A DNA stretch of 64,000 nt from Muricea muricata (taxonomy: Eukaryota > Cnidaria > Anthozoa > Malacalcyonacea > Plexauridae), in contig OY979718.1 of the NCBI GenBank assembly GCA_963855995.1, positions 2,317,501 to 2,381,500 of the forward strand, given 5' to 3'. Positions 10,571 to 22,066 of the stretch are shown piece by piece. Positions within the stretch are counted from its first letter, which is position 1, and each line of letters starts with the position of its first letter. The notes under the pieces were generated by a model, which was given only the letters and a program-made list of their open reading frames with translations, made no database searches and was not told where the DNA came from. Both the position numbers and the translations under genes were made by a program.

Positions 10571-11347
10571 TTAGAAGAGGTTAAGAGGAATAGAGTTGCC
10601 TTGAACGATTAAATTAGGTTTGTATTTATTAATGAGGAGACTCTCGTGTATCATTAATTCGTATGAGTCTGAGGAGGAAGAAAGAATTTGAAAGTCGTCA
10701 AAGCTAGCAGGGTGCCCAGAGGCGTTTATATGGGACAGAATACTAGACATAGCTGGGTTGGTTGAATGTTTTCCCGTGATTGGAGAGATACCCAGATGTT
10801 CAGATATCCTAGTGTGTAGATGGCGCGTGGTTTGACCCACATACGACGCGGAACAGCATCGACACTTGAATAAGTATACCACACTGGATCTCAAGTATTT
10901 GGGAACTTTATCCTTGAAGGGAAAAAAGGAAGAGATTCGTCTGGAAGAACGAAAGACGAATCTAATGTCAAGATGAGGAAAAGCAGCGTTGCAGAGTCGG
11001 TTGATTTGAGTGCGTATCTGTAGAGAATGTATCCCTGTGAATGGGAGGCAAAAATAGATTATTTTCTTAGAGGCGGTCAGAACAGGTGGTCTAGGATCAA
11101 AGGTGTGCTCGAGGAAGCGGCGAACAATGCGGTCGAACATGTGAGAGGGAAAACCATTCGAGTTAAATAACTTTCTGACAACTTCAAGCTGTGTATGAAA
11201 ATTTTCATAGCTAGAACAAAGGTTGAAAATGCGATGAATCAAACAAGAAACTAAGTTCTGTTTGTAGGCAAGAGGAATAAAACTGTTAAAGTTGGTGAAT
11301 AAACCAGTAAACGTAGGTTTGCGGTAAACAGATGTAGCGGTCCCCAT
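10571..11347 (-). CDS. RT C-terminus plus GIY-YIG endonuclease of a Penelope-like element
   Basis: An intact frame of 258 codons. It opens with TSVYRKPTFTGLF, the segment after the palm of Penelope-type reverse transcriptases. It continues through the thumb (about residues 20-80) and a basic linker, and ends in a GIY-YIG nuclease (about 165-258). The nuclease shows VVYLFKCRCCSASYVGQTTR with HLHTRISEHL after it, which has the conserved Y, YVG, R and E/H pattern. Such enzymes nick target DNA for retrotransposition. The first ATG may be internal because the frame begins at the truncation. Probably a fossil rather than an expressed gene, but undamaged over this length. Confidence 0.82.
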   Translation of the reverse strand: MGTATSVYRKPTFTGLFTNFNSFIPLAYKQNLVSCLIHRIFNLCSSYENFHTQLEVVRKLFNSNGFPSHMFDRIVRRFLEHTFDPRPPVLTASKKIIYFCLPFTGIHSLQIRTQINRLCNAAFPHLDIRFVFRSSRRISSFFPFKDKVPKYLRSSVVYLFKCRCCSASYVGQTTRHLHTRISEHLGISPITGKHSTNPAMSSILSHINASGHPASFDDFQILSSSSDSYELMIHESLLINKYKPNLIVQGNSIPLNLF

Positions 11348-11359
11348 GTTGGACCTTGC

Positions 11360-11487
11360 CCAAGGGGTAGTAGCTCCCCGAGATGGGCACTCTAAATGTC
11401 CAAGGGGTAGTAGATCCCCGTGATGGTCATTGTTTACTCAAATGTCCAAGGGGTAGTAGATCCCCGTGATGGTCATTGTTTACTTTA
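11360..11487. repeat. Three tandem units of about 40-46 bases
   Basis: Each unit begins CCAAGGGGTAGTAG and contains TCCCCG and GATGG. Units start at 11360, 11400 and 11446. The array abuts the truncated start of PLE-1. Confidence 0.85.
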
Positions 11488-13017
11488 CAATACATTGGTT
11501 TGTGTGAGTCTATGGGGTTAAGGGTGACCTTTGGCAGCACTACATCCCCACAAATGCGCAGCATGCACATTCCCCATAGACGAAAAACCTTCCCCCGGAA
11601 CGTTGGACCAGATTTTTGGTTGTTTTGTTCTTTTTGTTAAAATTGCAATAGCTGTAATGAAATAGAAACTGCTTTGCCAGGTGATGGAAAAACTAGCCGT
11701 CTGAGCATTACCTTTGCTTTTAATACAGCTGGATTGTCAGGGAGGCCAGGAAAACACCTGCAATACAGGAAACCTGAATGATGAACCTATTACAACTTGA
11801 TGATGAAGCCATTGATAATACAGCAAACAGAGCTGACCATCCCTGCATTTCTTATTTCTTCATGTTTGCACTTTTAATAGTTTAAAATCTATTCATTGGT
11901 TAGGCAAAAACCAAATGCAGAGTATTTTCCAGTTGTCTTTCATATCATGTTGTTAAGAATTTTAGAAAGAAAAGTTTCGGTGCAATTCACATAGTTGTAA
12001 TGTAGTTTTAAATATCACTGATAATATTGATAACACTGATTTGATTGAATATTGCCGTTGCAACAAGATAATTGCTATATTGCAAAGATCAATTGGCCTT
12101 GGTCATCAATTAGTATAACTTTGAAAACATAGTAGTACTATAAGGCAAACATGCTATTTTTCTTATATGAACTGTGTTGCAATTGACAGGTTGCCAGTTT
12201 TAATTATATTGATTGTGACCACATATAATGCATGGTGGTATAAATGGGTAACAAGCTGCATCAGATATACCAGATAGCTCTCTCTCCCCAACTATAGGGG
12301 CCATCAACAAATTTACTGTGTAGTGTTTTGTGTGAAGCAAATATGAACAAATTTCATTTCAATGAATTATTAATTAAAATTGAGCTCAAAATGCAGAAAG
12401 ACAGGATTAACATTAATTTTGGCAAACAAAGTATAAAGTACATGGTCATATAGACCAGGCAATTCCCCAGGTTTGCCGAGAAAATGAAGCATTTTTTTCT
12501 AACTGGCAGTAAAATCCCAGTTTAGAATTACCCTAAGCCAAATTCAAAACTATTTGCGTATGTAGATTCACATAATATACAGTGCTGAATCTTCTGATGA
12601 AAATTACATTTATATATGGTTTTATTACTTTATGATTAATCTTGGCGCCGAAAAATCAAGACTTGTATTAAGCATTAAAATTCAAATCAATATTGAACCA
12701 TACATATGACGACAAATATGCATGGAAAAGGCTTTCCAATGTATTCTAATTTGTGACGTTGATATAAAAACTTGAACTTTGAACGTCATCATCTTTGCCG
12801 AATCATATGTCAAATTCACAGTAAAGTATAAGTCGAATATATCAGATAATTTAAGTAAACTTTATGTCTGAGTTTTATCACAAATGACAAACTTTATGCA
12901 TTTTCGTTAGATTTTTCATCGAAATGTGCACTAGAAGTTTGAATAGAACGGAATACTTACGTATCACTTTCGCGCAATATGATATGTTGATAGCTAATGT
13001 GGATCTCAGCCAAGTGC
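11488..13017. other. 1.5 kb without a recognised gene
   Basis: AT-rich sequence with stops in all frames. I see no long inverted repeats, no recognisable protein and no RNA gene. Confidence 0.5.
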
Positions 13018-13434
13018 TCAGCAACTTGGCGGTGTTTCAAGGTTGTTCCAGTTGTTACCCATAAACTTTGACTTATCGCGGTACTCGGTGAATTGGCAAG
13101 ACAATACTTTTACCATATAATACAAATGAGACGAGTATATACAGGAGATTCGCCGAAGACAGATCCCACTCGCACATATCGATTCCAACGTCAAATCCTT
13201 CCCTACAACGCTAGATTGTACCTTTTCTTTGAGAACCCACAAATCTTGATCGTTCGTTGTGTTCCCAATTTTCTTGTAGCTCGGTCCATGCCTTTTCTTG
13301 GTTAGGACTTGAAAGTTTGTGAAACTGTGACCTTTGTCTTGACCCTTGACGCGAATGCTATTTATAGTGTTCTGTATATAATCGGAGGAAAACTGAACTG
13401 GACGGGAAAGCACTGTATTTTTGTCTTCAGACAT
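13018..13434 (-). CDS. Hypothetical ORF, 138 codons, unrecognised
   Basis: Begins with a real ATG (MSEDKNTVLSRPVQF). It is rich in charged residues and has no hydrophobic segment in the first 75 residues. A GT donor-like site (AAG|GTACAA) follows the 70th or so codon, so only the first half might be an exon. I recognise no family. It lies 290 bases downstream of a transposase pseudogene on the same strand and could be part of that element. It may also be chance. Confidence 0.25.
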   Translation of the reverse strand: MSEDKNTVLSRPVQFSSDYIQNTINSIRVKGQDKGHSFTNFQVLTKKRHGPSYKKIGNTTNDQDLWVLKEKVQSSVVGKDLTLESICASGICLRRISCIYSSHLYYMVKVLSCQFTEYRDKSKFMGNNWNNLETPPSC

Positions 13435-13720
13435 AATCGGCCGTACAAACAGTGTGTCAGCGTCAATTACTCAAAATTCAAAAATCTCTTGCTGCAGCGG
13501 TCAGATGCCTTTGGTTGCATGTGGCAGAATGAAGCTTACTTATCCAAACAGGAAGCTATGTAGACAAAATGGTGCAACCTGAAGACTTATCTGGTTACAC
13601 TCTCCCCCTTTTAAAATCAATGTTCTCTTACATTTCTATCACTAGTATTCCAAAATACAAAACAAGTAACCAATGATGTTACTTATTTGAATGCTCATGT
13701 TGCTTAATGCCTCTTTCATC

Positions 13721-14423
13721 TTAGAGTAGATGCTCTACACTGCCGTCTTCCGTTTCCAGCATGTCGACCAACCAGTATTGCATTTCAAATTTTTCCATGT
13801 CAAAAAAGGTGGCAACAATCGCAAGCTGCTTTTTGGTGCTTTCATCAATAATCACGTTGAAAAAGCGGCAACGCAGCAACGAAACCAATTCCTTCAAATA
13901 GTCAAACCCAAGACGGACAATGTTTGTCGCCTTCTGTTTTCCAAGCTTGACATTTCTCAGTACGGCGTCGTTTGGGAAAAGGGAGCGAAGCAGTTCAACC
14001 ATGTCTTGAGAAAGAGACAAAGGAAGATTGTGCTGTGCAACGAATGCGCACAATTTCACCTCCATAGTGGTTGTCGCATCAGCAGTTGTGACTTGATTCA
14101 TTTGGCGGAGTCACCGGAGTGGGTTTGTTCTCGTCGTCGTCTTAACCTTTTCCTGGTGCTTTTTACTTACTCATGCCGTTTTATACCAGTTTTTGAAAAG
14201 TTAAGTATTTTCTCACAAAGCTTGCAATAAGGCTTCATTCCTTTTTACAATGTAGTTTCTTCATAAGCCAACCTTTAGACTCGGGAATTGTTAGCCAATT
14301 GTCCATGAACGGTTGATCTCGAGGTGGACCGCATTTACGTTTCGCTGGCCCATGGCTAGGCCGGGTGGGCTCATGGCTTTCGATTTCATTTGCATCACTA
14401 TCAGACTCGCTTTCAGAATACAT
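13721..14423 (-). pseudogene. hAT-like (ZBED/SCAND3-type) transposase, degenerate
   Basis: The N-terminal piece (14423-14235) ends in WLTIPESKGWLMKKL. A BED-like finger follows in another frame (YCKLCEKILNFSKTGIKRH). The next piece (14101-13721) reads VAQHNLPLSLSQDMVELLRS and FFNVIIDESTKKQLAI. These blocks are typical of hAT-family transposases and of the genes domesticated from them. At least two frameshifts and stops separate the pieces, and the catalytic C-terminal half is missing. Confidence 0.75.
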
Positions 14424-14473
14424 TGCTAATGTATCATCACTATCTGTGTTACTTTAAATAGGTTCGTCACAAC

Positions 14474-15156
14474 TAGACCACAGGGTGAGATTTATCAATG
14501 GCCTAGAAGTAAGGAATTCGTTCCGTAATCACGAAACTACATAAAACTCTGTCATTTGGTGGTAAAACGTATATCAAGGAGAAATACACAAAGTTGTACT
14601 GAGAATTAAATCCTTTCCAAAACAGTCAAATTCATTGTTTTTTCTCGATTTTCCTTTAAATCCTTTTTACAGCTTAAAAGTGCAAAATTTTAAACTTGGT
14701 TTAAACAAAAATGACCATGCAACATCACTAGAAAAGTTACAAAAAACTACTTATAAGACATTTGAATAGTTACCCTGATTTTTAATATGATTATTGAGTT
14801 ATTGTTGCTCCAAATGTTAAAAATATGTCAAAGTCCCGCTAAAAAGACTGGGTGCTAGACCAAAAACACGTTTCAACAGCTCAAAACTTTTAAAGACCTT
14901 AAAATCATTGTAGCCATTTTAATTTTCTGTATGTAGTTTTTTGTAAACTTTCTAATGATGCAGGTTATTTAACTGATAGTAGTTTTAGTAGGAAATTTGG
15001 AGAAAACCCTAATGTTTTAACATTTTGCAAAGAAATTTTTAAAACAAGTATTTGATTTTATATTAATAATACTATAACCTTACATATTTCAGCAGTTCAG
15101 AAAGTTTCGTTTTATAGGAACGAAACTGAAAAATAGGAATTTCACCCTGTGGTCTA
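14474..15156. mobile_element. Non-autonomous DNA transposon, 683 bases
   Basis: The ends are perfect 15-base inverted repeats, TAGACCACAGGGTGA and TCACCCTGTGGTCTA, extending to 19 with one mismatch. If the outer TA is the duplicated target, the element is Tc/mariner-like. No coding capacity. Confidence 0.72.
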
Positions 15157-15277
15157 AACCGGTTTGCGTGCCTTTCACATCCTTGTTAATATTTTACCCG
15201 AATCAAAAATATTACTTTGTCTTAAATTCTTAGAAAGATCAAAATTAAAGTCGACGAGTTAATGCTGGTAGTAGAAC

Positions 15278-15363
15278 GAATAGGAGTGCAATTAATGCCA
15301 AAATCATTATTTGTTTATAATCACGAGTATGATTTGGCATTAATTGCACGACTTGATTCGTTT
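15278..15363. repeat. Inverted repeat, about 86 bases
   Basis: The arms GTGCAATTAATGCCAAA and TTTGGCATTAATTGCAC lie about 30 bases apart. No function seen. Confidence 0.8.
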
Positions 15364-15492
15364 TGTATTTCGCAAACCAGTATTTCGAAACGTTAACATA
15401 AGAGCGCTCAATACTGTTTTAGTAGTGAGTGTCCCACATCTCTCTTGTTGTCATTTGTAGTATATATACTTTCTGATGCAAGGACTCACTAT

Positions 15493-15548
15493 CAGCTACA
15501 CTGTGCTGACGAGTCCCAATAAGGGCGAAACAGCGTCTGCAGTTGCTG
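15493..15548 (+). ncRNA. Type I hammerhead ribozyme
   Basis: Self-cleaving RNA motif. The core CTGACGA is at 15506-15512. Stem II is GTCCC-AATAA-GGGC, followed by GAAA at 15527-15530. A two-pair stem III with an AGC loop leads to GTC, so cleavage is predicted after C15537. Stem I pairs ACTGTG (15500-15505) with TGCAGT (15538-15543), two of the pairs being G-T, and continues after an internal loop with CAGC/GCTG. Stem II has one unpaired base. It lies just beyond a Penelope-like GIY-YIG remnant (15581-15960) but on the opposite strand. Hammerheads are known in the terminal repeats of Penelope-like elements and in retrozymes. Confidence 0.78.
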
Positions 15549-15580
15549 GTGTGAGTTCGGGCACTCATATGTCTCATTCT

Positions 15581-15960
15581 CTATGGGCCAATCGCTGATA
15601 AAAAACTGCGACATGCAGTATATATATTGCTGACGTGCTTTACTGTTCGCGCGTACTTCGCAAATATCTCAGATCTCCTATTCAGCAGACTGTTTTTATT
15701 ACTCAGCATTATTTGAAGCCTCTCTTGGATACTGCCAGGACTTCTCATGGTAGTTTTTGTGCCTATCTTTAAATTCATTCGACGTCATACCGATGTATTC
15801 TTTGATACTGCCATCATCAACCGAACTATAACTTCAGCTTTATACATGTACACGATACTTTTGGATGGACAGTGGCCATCCAGAGGGCACTCGATTCTTT
15901 GTCTACAATTGCAGTTTTTTGAGGGCAATGTAGTCCTTGGCTTGTTTAAAACATGCTGAT
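15581..15960 (-). pseudogene. GIY-YIG endonuclease remnant of a second Penelope-like element (PLE-2)
   Basis: On the minus strand, CPLDGHCPSKSIVYMYKAEV is followed in another frame by DGSIKEYIGMTSNEFKDRHK and in a third by SLLNRRSEIFAK. This is the order seen at the end of Penelope-like proteins that carry a CPLDG-type finger in the nuclease. The part between the nuclease core and the LLNRRSEI block is mostly deleted. Clearly dead. Confidence 0.75.
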
Positions 15961-16404
15961 CGCGGAATGATATAGTGCTCTTTACATTAGGCTTACAGCT
16001 GTAGCTTACTTTAACTATGCTTTAACTGTGTTTCGGTTGAACAGTTTATGCAATGGACTAGATTTCGGGAAGTGTTTGTCAAGGAGTTGAACAAAATTAC
16101 GAGTTAAAAAAAATCATGGTATTAATTAGCCTTATTAAAAATTAGATTTTTATTGCAATTAATGGAAAGCAGTGAGTGTATGGATAAGACAAAGCATTTG
16201 ATATGTGTTTACATACTTTTTTTAGGCTACAGCTGTTTAGTTCATTTAGGAGTCGGTTAATCCTTAGATTTATCTCAGTCACTCTCTGATGGTCACCGTG
16301 AAGAAATGTAGATTAAACTTGTGAGAAAATCTCGAAAAATTAATCTTGACGCTTTTCAAATCGATGGATACTTCAAAGAAGTCAGATAATTTAAATTGCC
16401 TATA
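15961..16404. other. No gene recognised
   Basis: AT-rich spacer between the PLE-2 remnant and the next repeat. Nothing further is visible. Confidence 0.5.
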
Positions 16405-16922
16405 TAGGTAATAGCACGAGTTAGTTTTTCAATGACGCCAATATTGCAATTTGGCGTCATTGAAAAACTCACTAGTGCATGTTATTTCAAATTTGCACGA
16501 GAAAACATGCTATTACTTGTCAATAATATAAAAGAAAAACGAGAATACACGCAATTCGAAACAAGAATACACGCGACACAACTGTACTTACATCGCGATC
16601 GCTCCCCTTCACTTTTTCCTTAAAACTTTTAATTTACGCCCATAACGTCGTGATAAATACGTGTAGAGTTCGTTAAAACCCAGCCAAATTTGACCGCAAT
16701 CGCTCTCAAATTTCACCCGCCACGTTTGTTTTTTTTTGTTAAGAAAATTTGAGCTCCCGTTTTCCTGCGTCAAATTTGATTGGTTCTTCTGTTGTTACAG
16801 ATTTTTGCACCGTTGTTACAGATTTTTGCACCGTTGTTACAGATTTTTGCACTCCTATTCGGCATTAACTGTACTGAAATTGACCAGTCACAGTCCAGAT
16901 ACCATTCCTTGTATATTATTAA
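16405..16922. mobile_element. Non-autonomous repeat family X, copy 1
   Basis: A head hairpin of about 110 bases (TTTTTCAATGACGCCAA / TTGGCGTCATTGAAAAA) begins TAGGTAATAGCACGAG. It is followed by a tail with three tandem TTACAGATTTTTGCACC units at 16796-16852 and an end reading CCTTGTATATTATTA. A second copy with the same plan lies at 30263-30880 in a TMEM63-A intron. Confidence 0.75.
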
Positions 16923-17223
16923 GTTAGTTAGAAACCGACTTGCTTTCTGACTGTTTTGTCGCTTTTCTATTTTATCCCCCTAATATAGCAAGACGGAGTA
17001 TCTAGTCGTTTTTATACATGACCCAACACGTTCCCCACTCCATGCCTGTATATCAATTGCCAGTATCAAATGATGTGTTGATTTAGCGCCTACAGGCAAT
17101 ATGTCAGGCGACACTAAGCAGGCATGAGACGCACCATCAGGCTGGATAGTTATAATGTAAAAAATTAAAGTTCAATATGTATATGTATCATTTGCGGTTG
17201 TGGAAATTGAAGCTTATCGTATT

Positions 17224-20200
17224 ATGTCTGCTGTACAGAAAGATGGTCCTTACGCGTGGTTTTTTTCCGCGATTACTCTCCTGATCACATTCCTAATCCT
17301 CGGTTTATGTGATTCATTTGGAATTATCGTCGCCGTGTTCATAGTTCACTACAAGGAGAGCAATGCAAAAGGAGGTACGTAAAGGGAAATAACAGGATAT
17401 GATAGTTGTTCTAGTTTGGTCGATATAATATTTTTGTCACGTTCAGCCTAAGAAGTGAGGATCAACAACAGACATAGGTTCAAATCCAATTAACTTTTTC
17501 GTATGTTGACAATTTAATTTTATGACCTTGAACCCCATCTTAATAAGGCTGATAGAATGAAATATATCTTACGTGTTTTGCTGAAATCTGTGAATAACTA
17601 CAGACTACAGTATTAAACATTTACCTAAATACTGTGCATGTTTCAAAAACTATTGCCCCCAGTGCTTCTGGAATCAGTGAAAGTTAAATCACTCAAACGT
17701 ATCACATAACTTTGATTATATATAGCTCTGCGTGCTTTCTTTCTCGGCTCCTGGCGATCTACAGTAACTCGATCAGTTGTTAACTTCTTAAAAGATCCTG
17801 TTTTACATGAGACCGAAAAAAGTCAAAGGAGAGCGAAAGATAAAGTTACAAACTCCCAAATGGCAATATATACTGCAGATATTTAAAATCCTCTGTTCGC
17901 GATGGGATAGACTATTTCCCTCAGTCAGATCTCAGGTTAAAGGCGCGGATGCGGGAGAAATGCGCGAGTTTTTTTTAAGCTGATACGTAGACGCGGGTCA
18001 TCTCGTCTCTGTACATCGGAAGATGAAAATTGAAAAAGTGGAAGTATAGGCGTCGATCAAGGCTGATCAAGCGATTATGTATGCAGTCATTTTCCGTGCA
18101 TGTTTTTTAATGAAAAACTGCAAGTCTTATTAATGTAAATTTATCTATATTGCTTGTGTGTTTGTGTGTATCATGTGCAAAAAAACTTTGTACTATAGTG
18201 GATACAACATTTTACTTCTATCGTCTCTCCACATACCAACTTACCTTTTAAAATATAACTAGGCGAGATGCTCCTTTCAATTTTGGATTCAAGTGTGAAG
18301 TTGATTATTGTTGTGTAGCTAAATTCAATCGAGTGATGATTGCTCGAACAGTAGACCAAAAGGGGTAGAGAGAGAGAGAAAGTGTATGCGTCTGTGTAAA
18401 CAATCTGGGGAGAGGGTGGGGGTGTTATATGTGTGATTATATATTTTGTCTATTATAGCAAATTTTTTTCCCAAATGTTTTTAATACAGCTATTTACAGA
18501 GCTATATATAGTCGGATTGGCGGCTATAGCTCTGCATTATGTGGCATAATAGTTATAATGCAGAGCTATAGCCGCCAATAATGCTTTGTTTTAATCAAAC
18601 AGTTGGATTCCCCTTGTCCGTTCGGTTCTATAAATGAACACAAAAACATTGTGGTATTTCACTACCTGGGACGATATAACCCGATGTTTCCACTATACTT
18701 AAGTCTACTTTCTACTTAGTCGTATCTGTCGTAGCAAAGTCATTCTCGACGATGCGATAAATACATAAATAATCCAGATCGACCTTTTCTTTTGTGAGCT
18801 GTATTCATATTATTCATATTAAGTGTAGATCAGCGCACATACTCTATCACATCGGTCACTTTGATATATTCACGACATTTACGAGAATTAGCTAGGGAAA
18901 CTAGGCTTTACTGAACTGAATTTCACGATTGTTTTCAAAGGTAGTGAAATATCCTATGTTTTTGTGTGCTTTTGACTGCTCTACCGACACTGACAACAAT
19001 GTTAGTTGGACATTGTCTCTGTTTGTCACTTCATACATAGCAATACATGCCTGCGCTCATGTACCACTGCGTACTCTGCTAGTTTTGATGTGTCTTTCTT
19101 TCAGGCTGGCTCGGTTCCATTGTCTCGTGCCTCATGTTTGCCTTAGCTCCATTCGTGGTCTACCTGCATAATCGAATTGGATTTCGCTGGTGTATGTTAA
19201 TTTCCAGTGTCTTTTACTGTTCATCCTTGGTTGTAACACCCTTTGTACAGAACATGAACTATGTTTTTTTAACTTTTTCAATCCCATTTGGAATATCGAC
19301 AAGTTTTATCTCAGTTCTTTCTGTAGTCACTCAACGCGAATACTTCAGCAAATATTATGGCTTAGCCATTGGTCTACGCTACAGTGCAAACGCCTTGGGC
19401 TCAGTGGTGATATCATTAATCTTACCATTTGTCTTCGATGAAATTGGTTTTAAACACACTTTTTTAGCCTTAATTTCTCTCTCACTTTTCATCTTATGCT
19501 ATGGGTTTGCCTCTCGTCATCAAGTTACGAGCCATAGGTCGTACAAGAATAAAAAGTCAACAAAAAAGATTTATTGGGAGTTTTTGCAAGACAAATCTTT
19601 TACATTTAGTTTGGTTGGAATTCTTTTATTCATGTTCTGTATTTTGATCCCACATCTTCTCATGGTAAGTTTACATACATAATACTTTACTAATTGCTAT
19701 CCAGATGACCAGATTTATTTATTTCAGTGAAAAAGTCGATCCTATCAAAATAGCTTCTGGTTCAGTGTTGGAGCATACTAAACCAACGTACTGCATGATA
19801 AGAAATAAGAATCCGTCAGTTATGCTACAAACGATTCACAACGGAACAAGACCAAGACTAGCACGTTAACGTTGACTCGTACTTTCAACAAGACTATATA
19901 GTGATACCATATGCGACGACAAGAGTGACCCATGATTGAATCTCAGTTGATGCTGTTTTATGACGTCATGTACGTGGCATACCAGCTGCGCCAATCAACA
20001 AAATGTCGCTCTCTCTTTCTTACAATAATCTTTTTTTAAATTTGTGCAGGTTCGTTATGGCATGACGCTAGGTTATCCATTGTCAAAAGCTAAATGGTTA
20101 TTAGTACTTAAAGGATCAACATCATTAATAGGAACTCTAATTATTGGTCGAATAAATGACAAAGCATTGAAGTATGGAAAGGTTAAACTGATCGCTCTTA

Positions 20201-20860
20201 CAGCATGCATTATGTTTGGTGTATTTAGTTTACTTTGTTCGTTTGCGGAGTCATTTCCATTCATAATGGTATACATGGCATCGATAGGACTAGTGGAAGG
20301 AGTATGGTGGGCTTCATATCCTATTCTTATAGTCGAAATTACATCTGGTTATCGCACAGATGAAGCATTCAGTTTGGCTACATTTGTTGTGGCTTTTGTA
20401 CGCCTACCAGGCCCTCCACTTTCAGGTATGTATTGATTCTTAATGCTTATACCAGTATATCCCCGATTTCCAGTAACATAGGTTTTCTTGTCTACAAAAC
20501 CTACAAAAATCTCCCGAAGAAATCTGTCACATTGTATTCAAGAAAATAGCTAAGTTCCTTACTATATGCAAGTTTCAGAACCAAATGAACGTTCTTATTT
20601 CTGCAGGTTGGCTCTTTGATGTTTCGGGTGATTTTCGTTACGTACTGTACGTAATATTTGTGATTTCTATGATAGCTGCTTTTCTAATTGGCATAAGCTC
20701 ACGTGTGAAAGTTGAAAAACATCTCTCACTGAAGGAGAAGAGCAATGCAAGAAAAACAGATGTAGAAGGTAGTGAATGTGAAGAAGGAGTTTCTCAGCAT
20801 TGGTTCGACAACCCTGTTAGTACAGGGGTATTATTATTTCATTATGAAACTTCGGTGTGA
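17224..20860 (+). CDS. Monocarboxylate-transporter-like MFS protein, MCT-b (complete)
   Basis: Exons 17224-17374, 19105-19664, 20050-20425 and 20607-20860, phases 1, 0 and 1, give 446 residues, normal for SLC16. The start is the first in-frame ATG (MSAVQKDGPYAWFF). It places the family signature DGPYAW at residues 7-12, just before membrane segment 1. The second signature lies at about 129-140 (EYFSKYYGLAIG) and the loop HNRIGFRW at about 71-78. A polar middle loop (HRSYKNKKSTKK) separates the two six-helix halves, and the C-terminal tail is charged. It is a tandem paralogue of MCT-a, 14 kb downstream across a transposon island. It probably imports or exports a small carboxylate or similar solute at a membrane; the substrate cannot be read from the sequence. 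Confidence 0.9.
17375..19104 (+). other. MCT-b intron 1 (1.7 kb)
   Basis: GT at 17375 and AG at 19103-19104. Apart from a short hairpin at 18516-18579 I see no gene or element in it. Confidence 0.7.
18516..18579. repeat. 64-base hairpin, perfect 25-base arms
   Basis: The arms ATTGGCGGCTATAGCTCTGC(ATTAT) and their exact complement surround a 14-base loop, within MCT-b intron 1. Confidence 0.9.
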
Positions 20861-21321
20861 TAAAACATTATTTTTGAATATGTAAATCATATTATTTCTA
20901 CGGTGATTGCTATGATAAAAAAATTTAAAACAGAAATATATTTTCCTAGTGTGTCTTGATCAATGCGCTTTTGGTAACGAAATAAACCTTAAATACTAAA
21001 CATCCGTGTGACCGTTTATAAGCACTTTTTGTCAATTATTTTAATACCTTCTGTATAAGGTCCAACCAAAGTTCACAACACCACACATGCTAGTTGTTAG
21101 GGGGTGAAAATTTTGCTCAATGCTCTGACCTGTGCCAAAAGGCAGTGATTACATAAAGTGCTATAATTATTACCAATTCCAGCATAGAGATTATTATTTA
21201 GCGGCCGATTACATGCATGAAGAGTTTTCAGACCGGTTTGCTGAGCTGAGATTTCACTTTTTAGAGATTACATAATCACGTAAAAAATGTCACAATTATA
21301 CTTATAAAAATCGCTCGAACA

Positions 21322-22066
21322 ATAAATATGCCTCTAAATATAATGTTTTTTAGTTGGAAATTGCAACAGTTTTCTTGGTTAAAGATGGGAATGGCCAGGA
21401 GAAAATGGACGATTTGACTTGCCTCAGTATTCTACCTCGCGTACATGCGTGTGTCAGGGCGTCAATGCCTGCACAAGTTGAAAGCCAAAATGGTAGTTTT
21501 TTTCGTCATTGTTCAGGTACATTGTTTCGAACTACTACCATCAGATACCATGGATGGATGCGGTCGATGCACAACTTTTAAATGCTATAGGCTCGTTCAC
21601 AAGATGAAAATCATGAAGTACAGTAAGCATAAGGCCATAAGCACAAAATAAGCATAAAAATTAGCAATAAGCACAAAAAAGGAAAATTTTGTCTTCTTGT
21701 GCTTATGCTTATTTTATGCTTATCTTGTGCTTATCTATACGTGTTAACGTGACTATCGTGTTTCTGCTTATTGCCTCACGCTTATTTCATGATTCTCATC
21801 GTGTGAACGAGGCTAAAGCATATAAAATTTGTGCATCGACCGCATCCATCAATGGTATGAGATGGTAGTAGTTCGAAACGATATACTCGAACAATGACGA
21901 AATTTCTGCTGTCAAATTGTGGCTGTGTAATAGCTGTAGAATACTGACAACTCAAATCGTCCATTCTCTCCTGGCCATACCTTACTTCCTGTCCCATCTT
22001 CAACCACGAAAACTGTTGCAATCCTAACTAAAAACATCGTATTAAGGGAGACATTTATAGTAAACA
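21322..22066. mobile_element. Foldback element, about 745 bases
   Basis: Long imperfect inverted repeats span almost the whole element. The left side has GATTTGACTTGCCTCAGTAT, matched by the complement of the right side near 21940, and GGATGCGGTCGATGCACAA near 21555 pairs with TTGTGCATCGACCGCATCC near 21845. The centre is a run of AGCATAAG / GCTTATGC-type repeats that also pairs with itself. No open frame of its own. Confidence 0.85.

Larger units (their letters stand above)
10387..11347 (-). mobile_element. Penelope-like retroelement, 5'-truncated (PLE-1)
   Basis: Includes the ORF 10571-11347 and a 3' untranslated part ending in a hammerhead-like motif at 10387-10417. Upstream (minus strand) the element stops abruptly at about 11347, where a tandem-repeat array begins, so most of the reverse transcriptase is lost. 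Confidence 0.8.

Noticed and set aside
17200-17223. MCT-b start at 17200
   Set aside because: That codon is GTG. The first ATG in frame is 17224 and gives the standard short N-terminus before DGPYAW.
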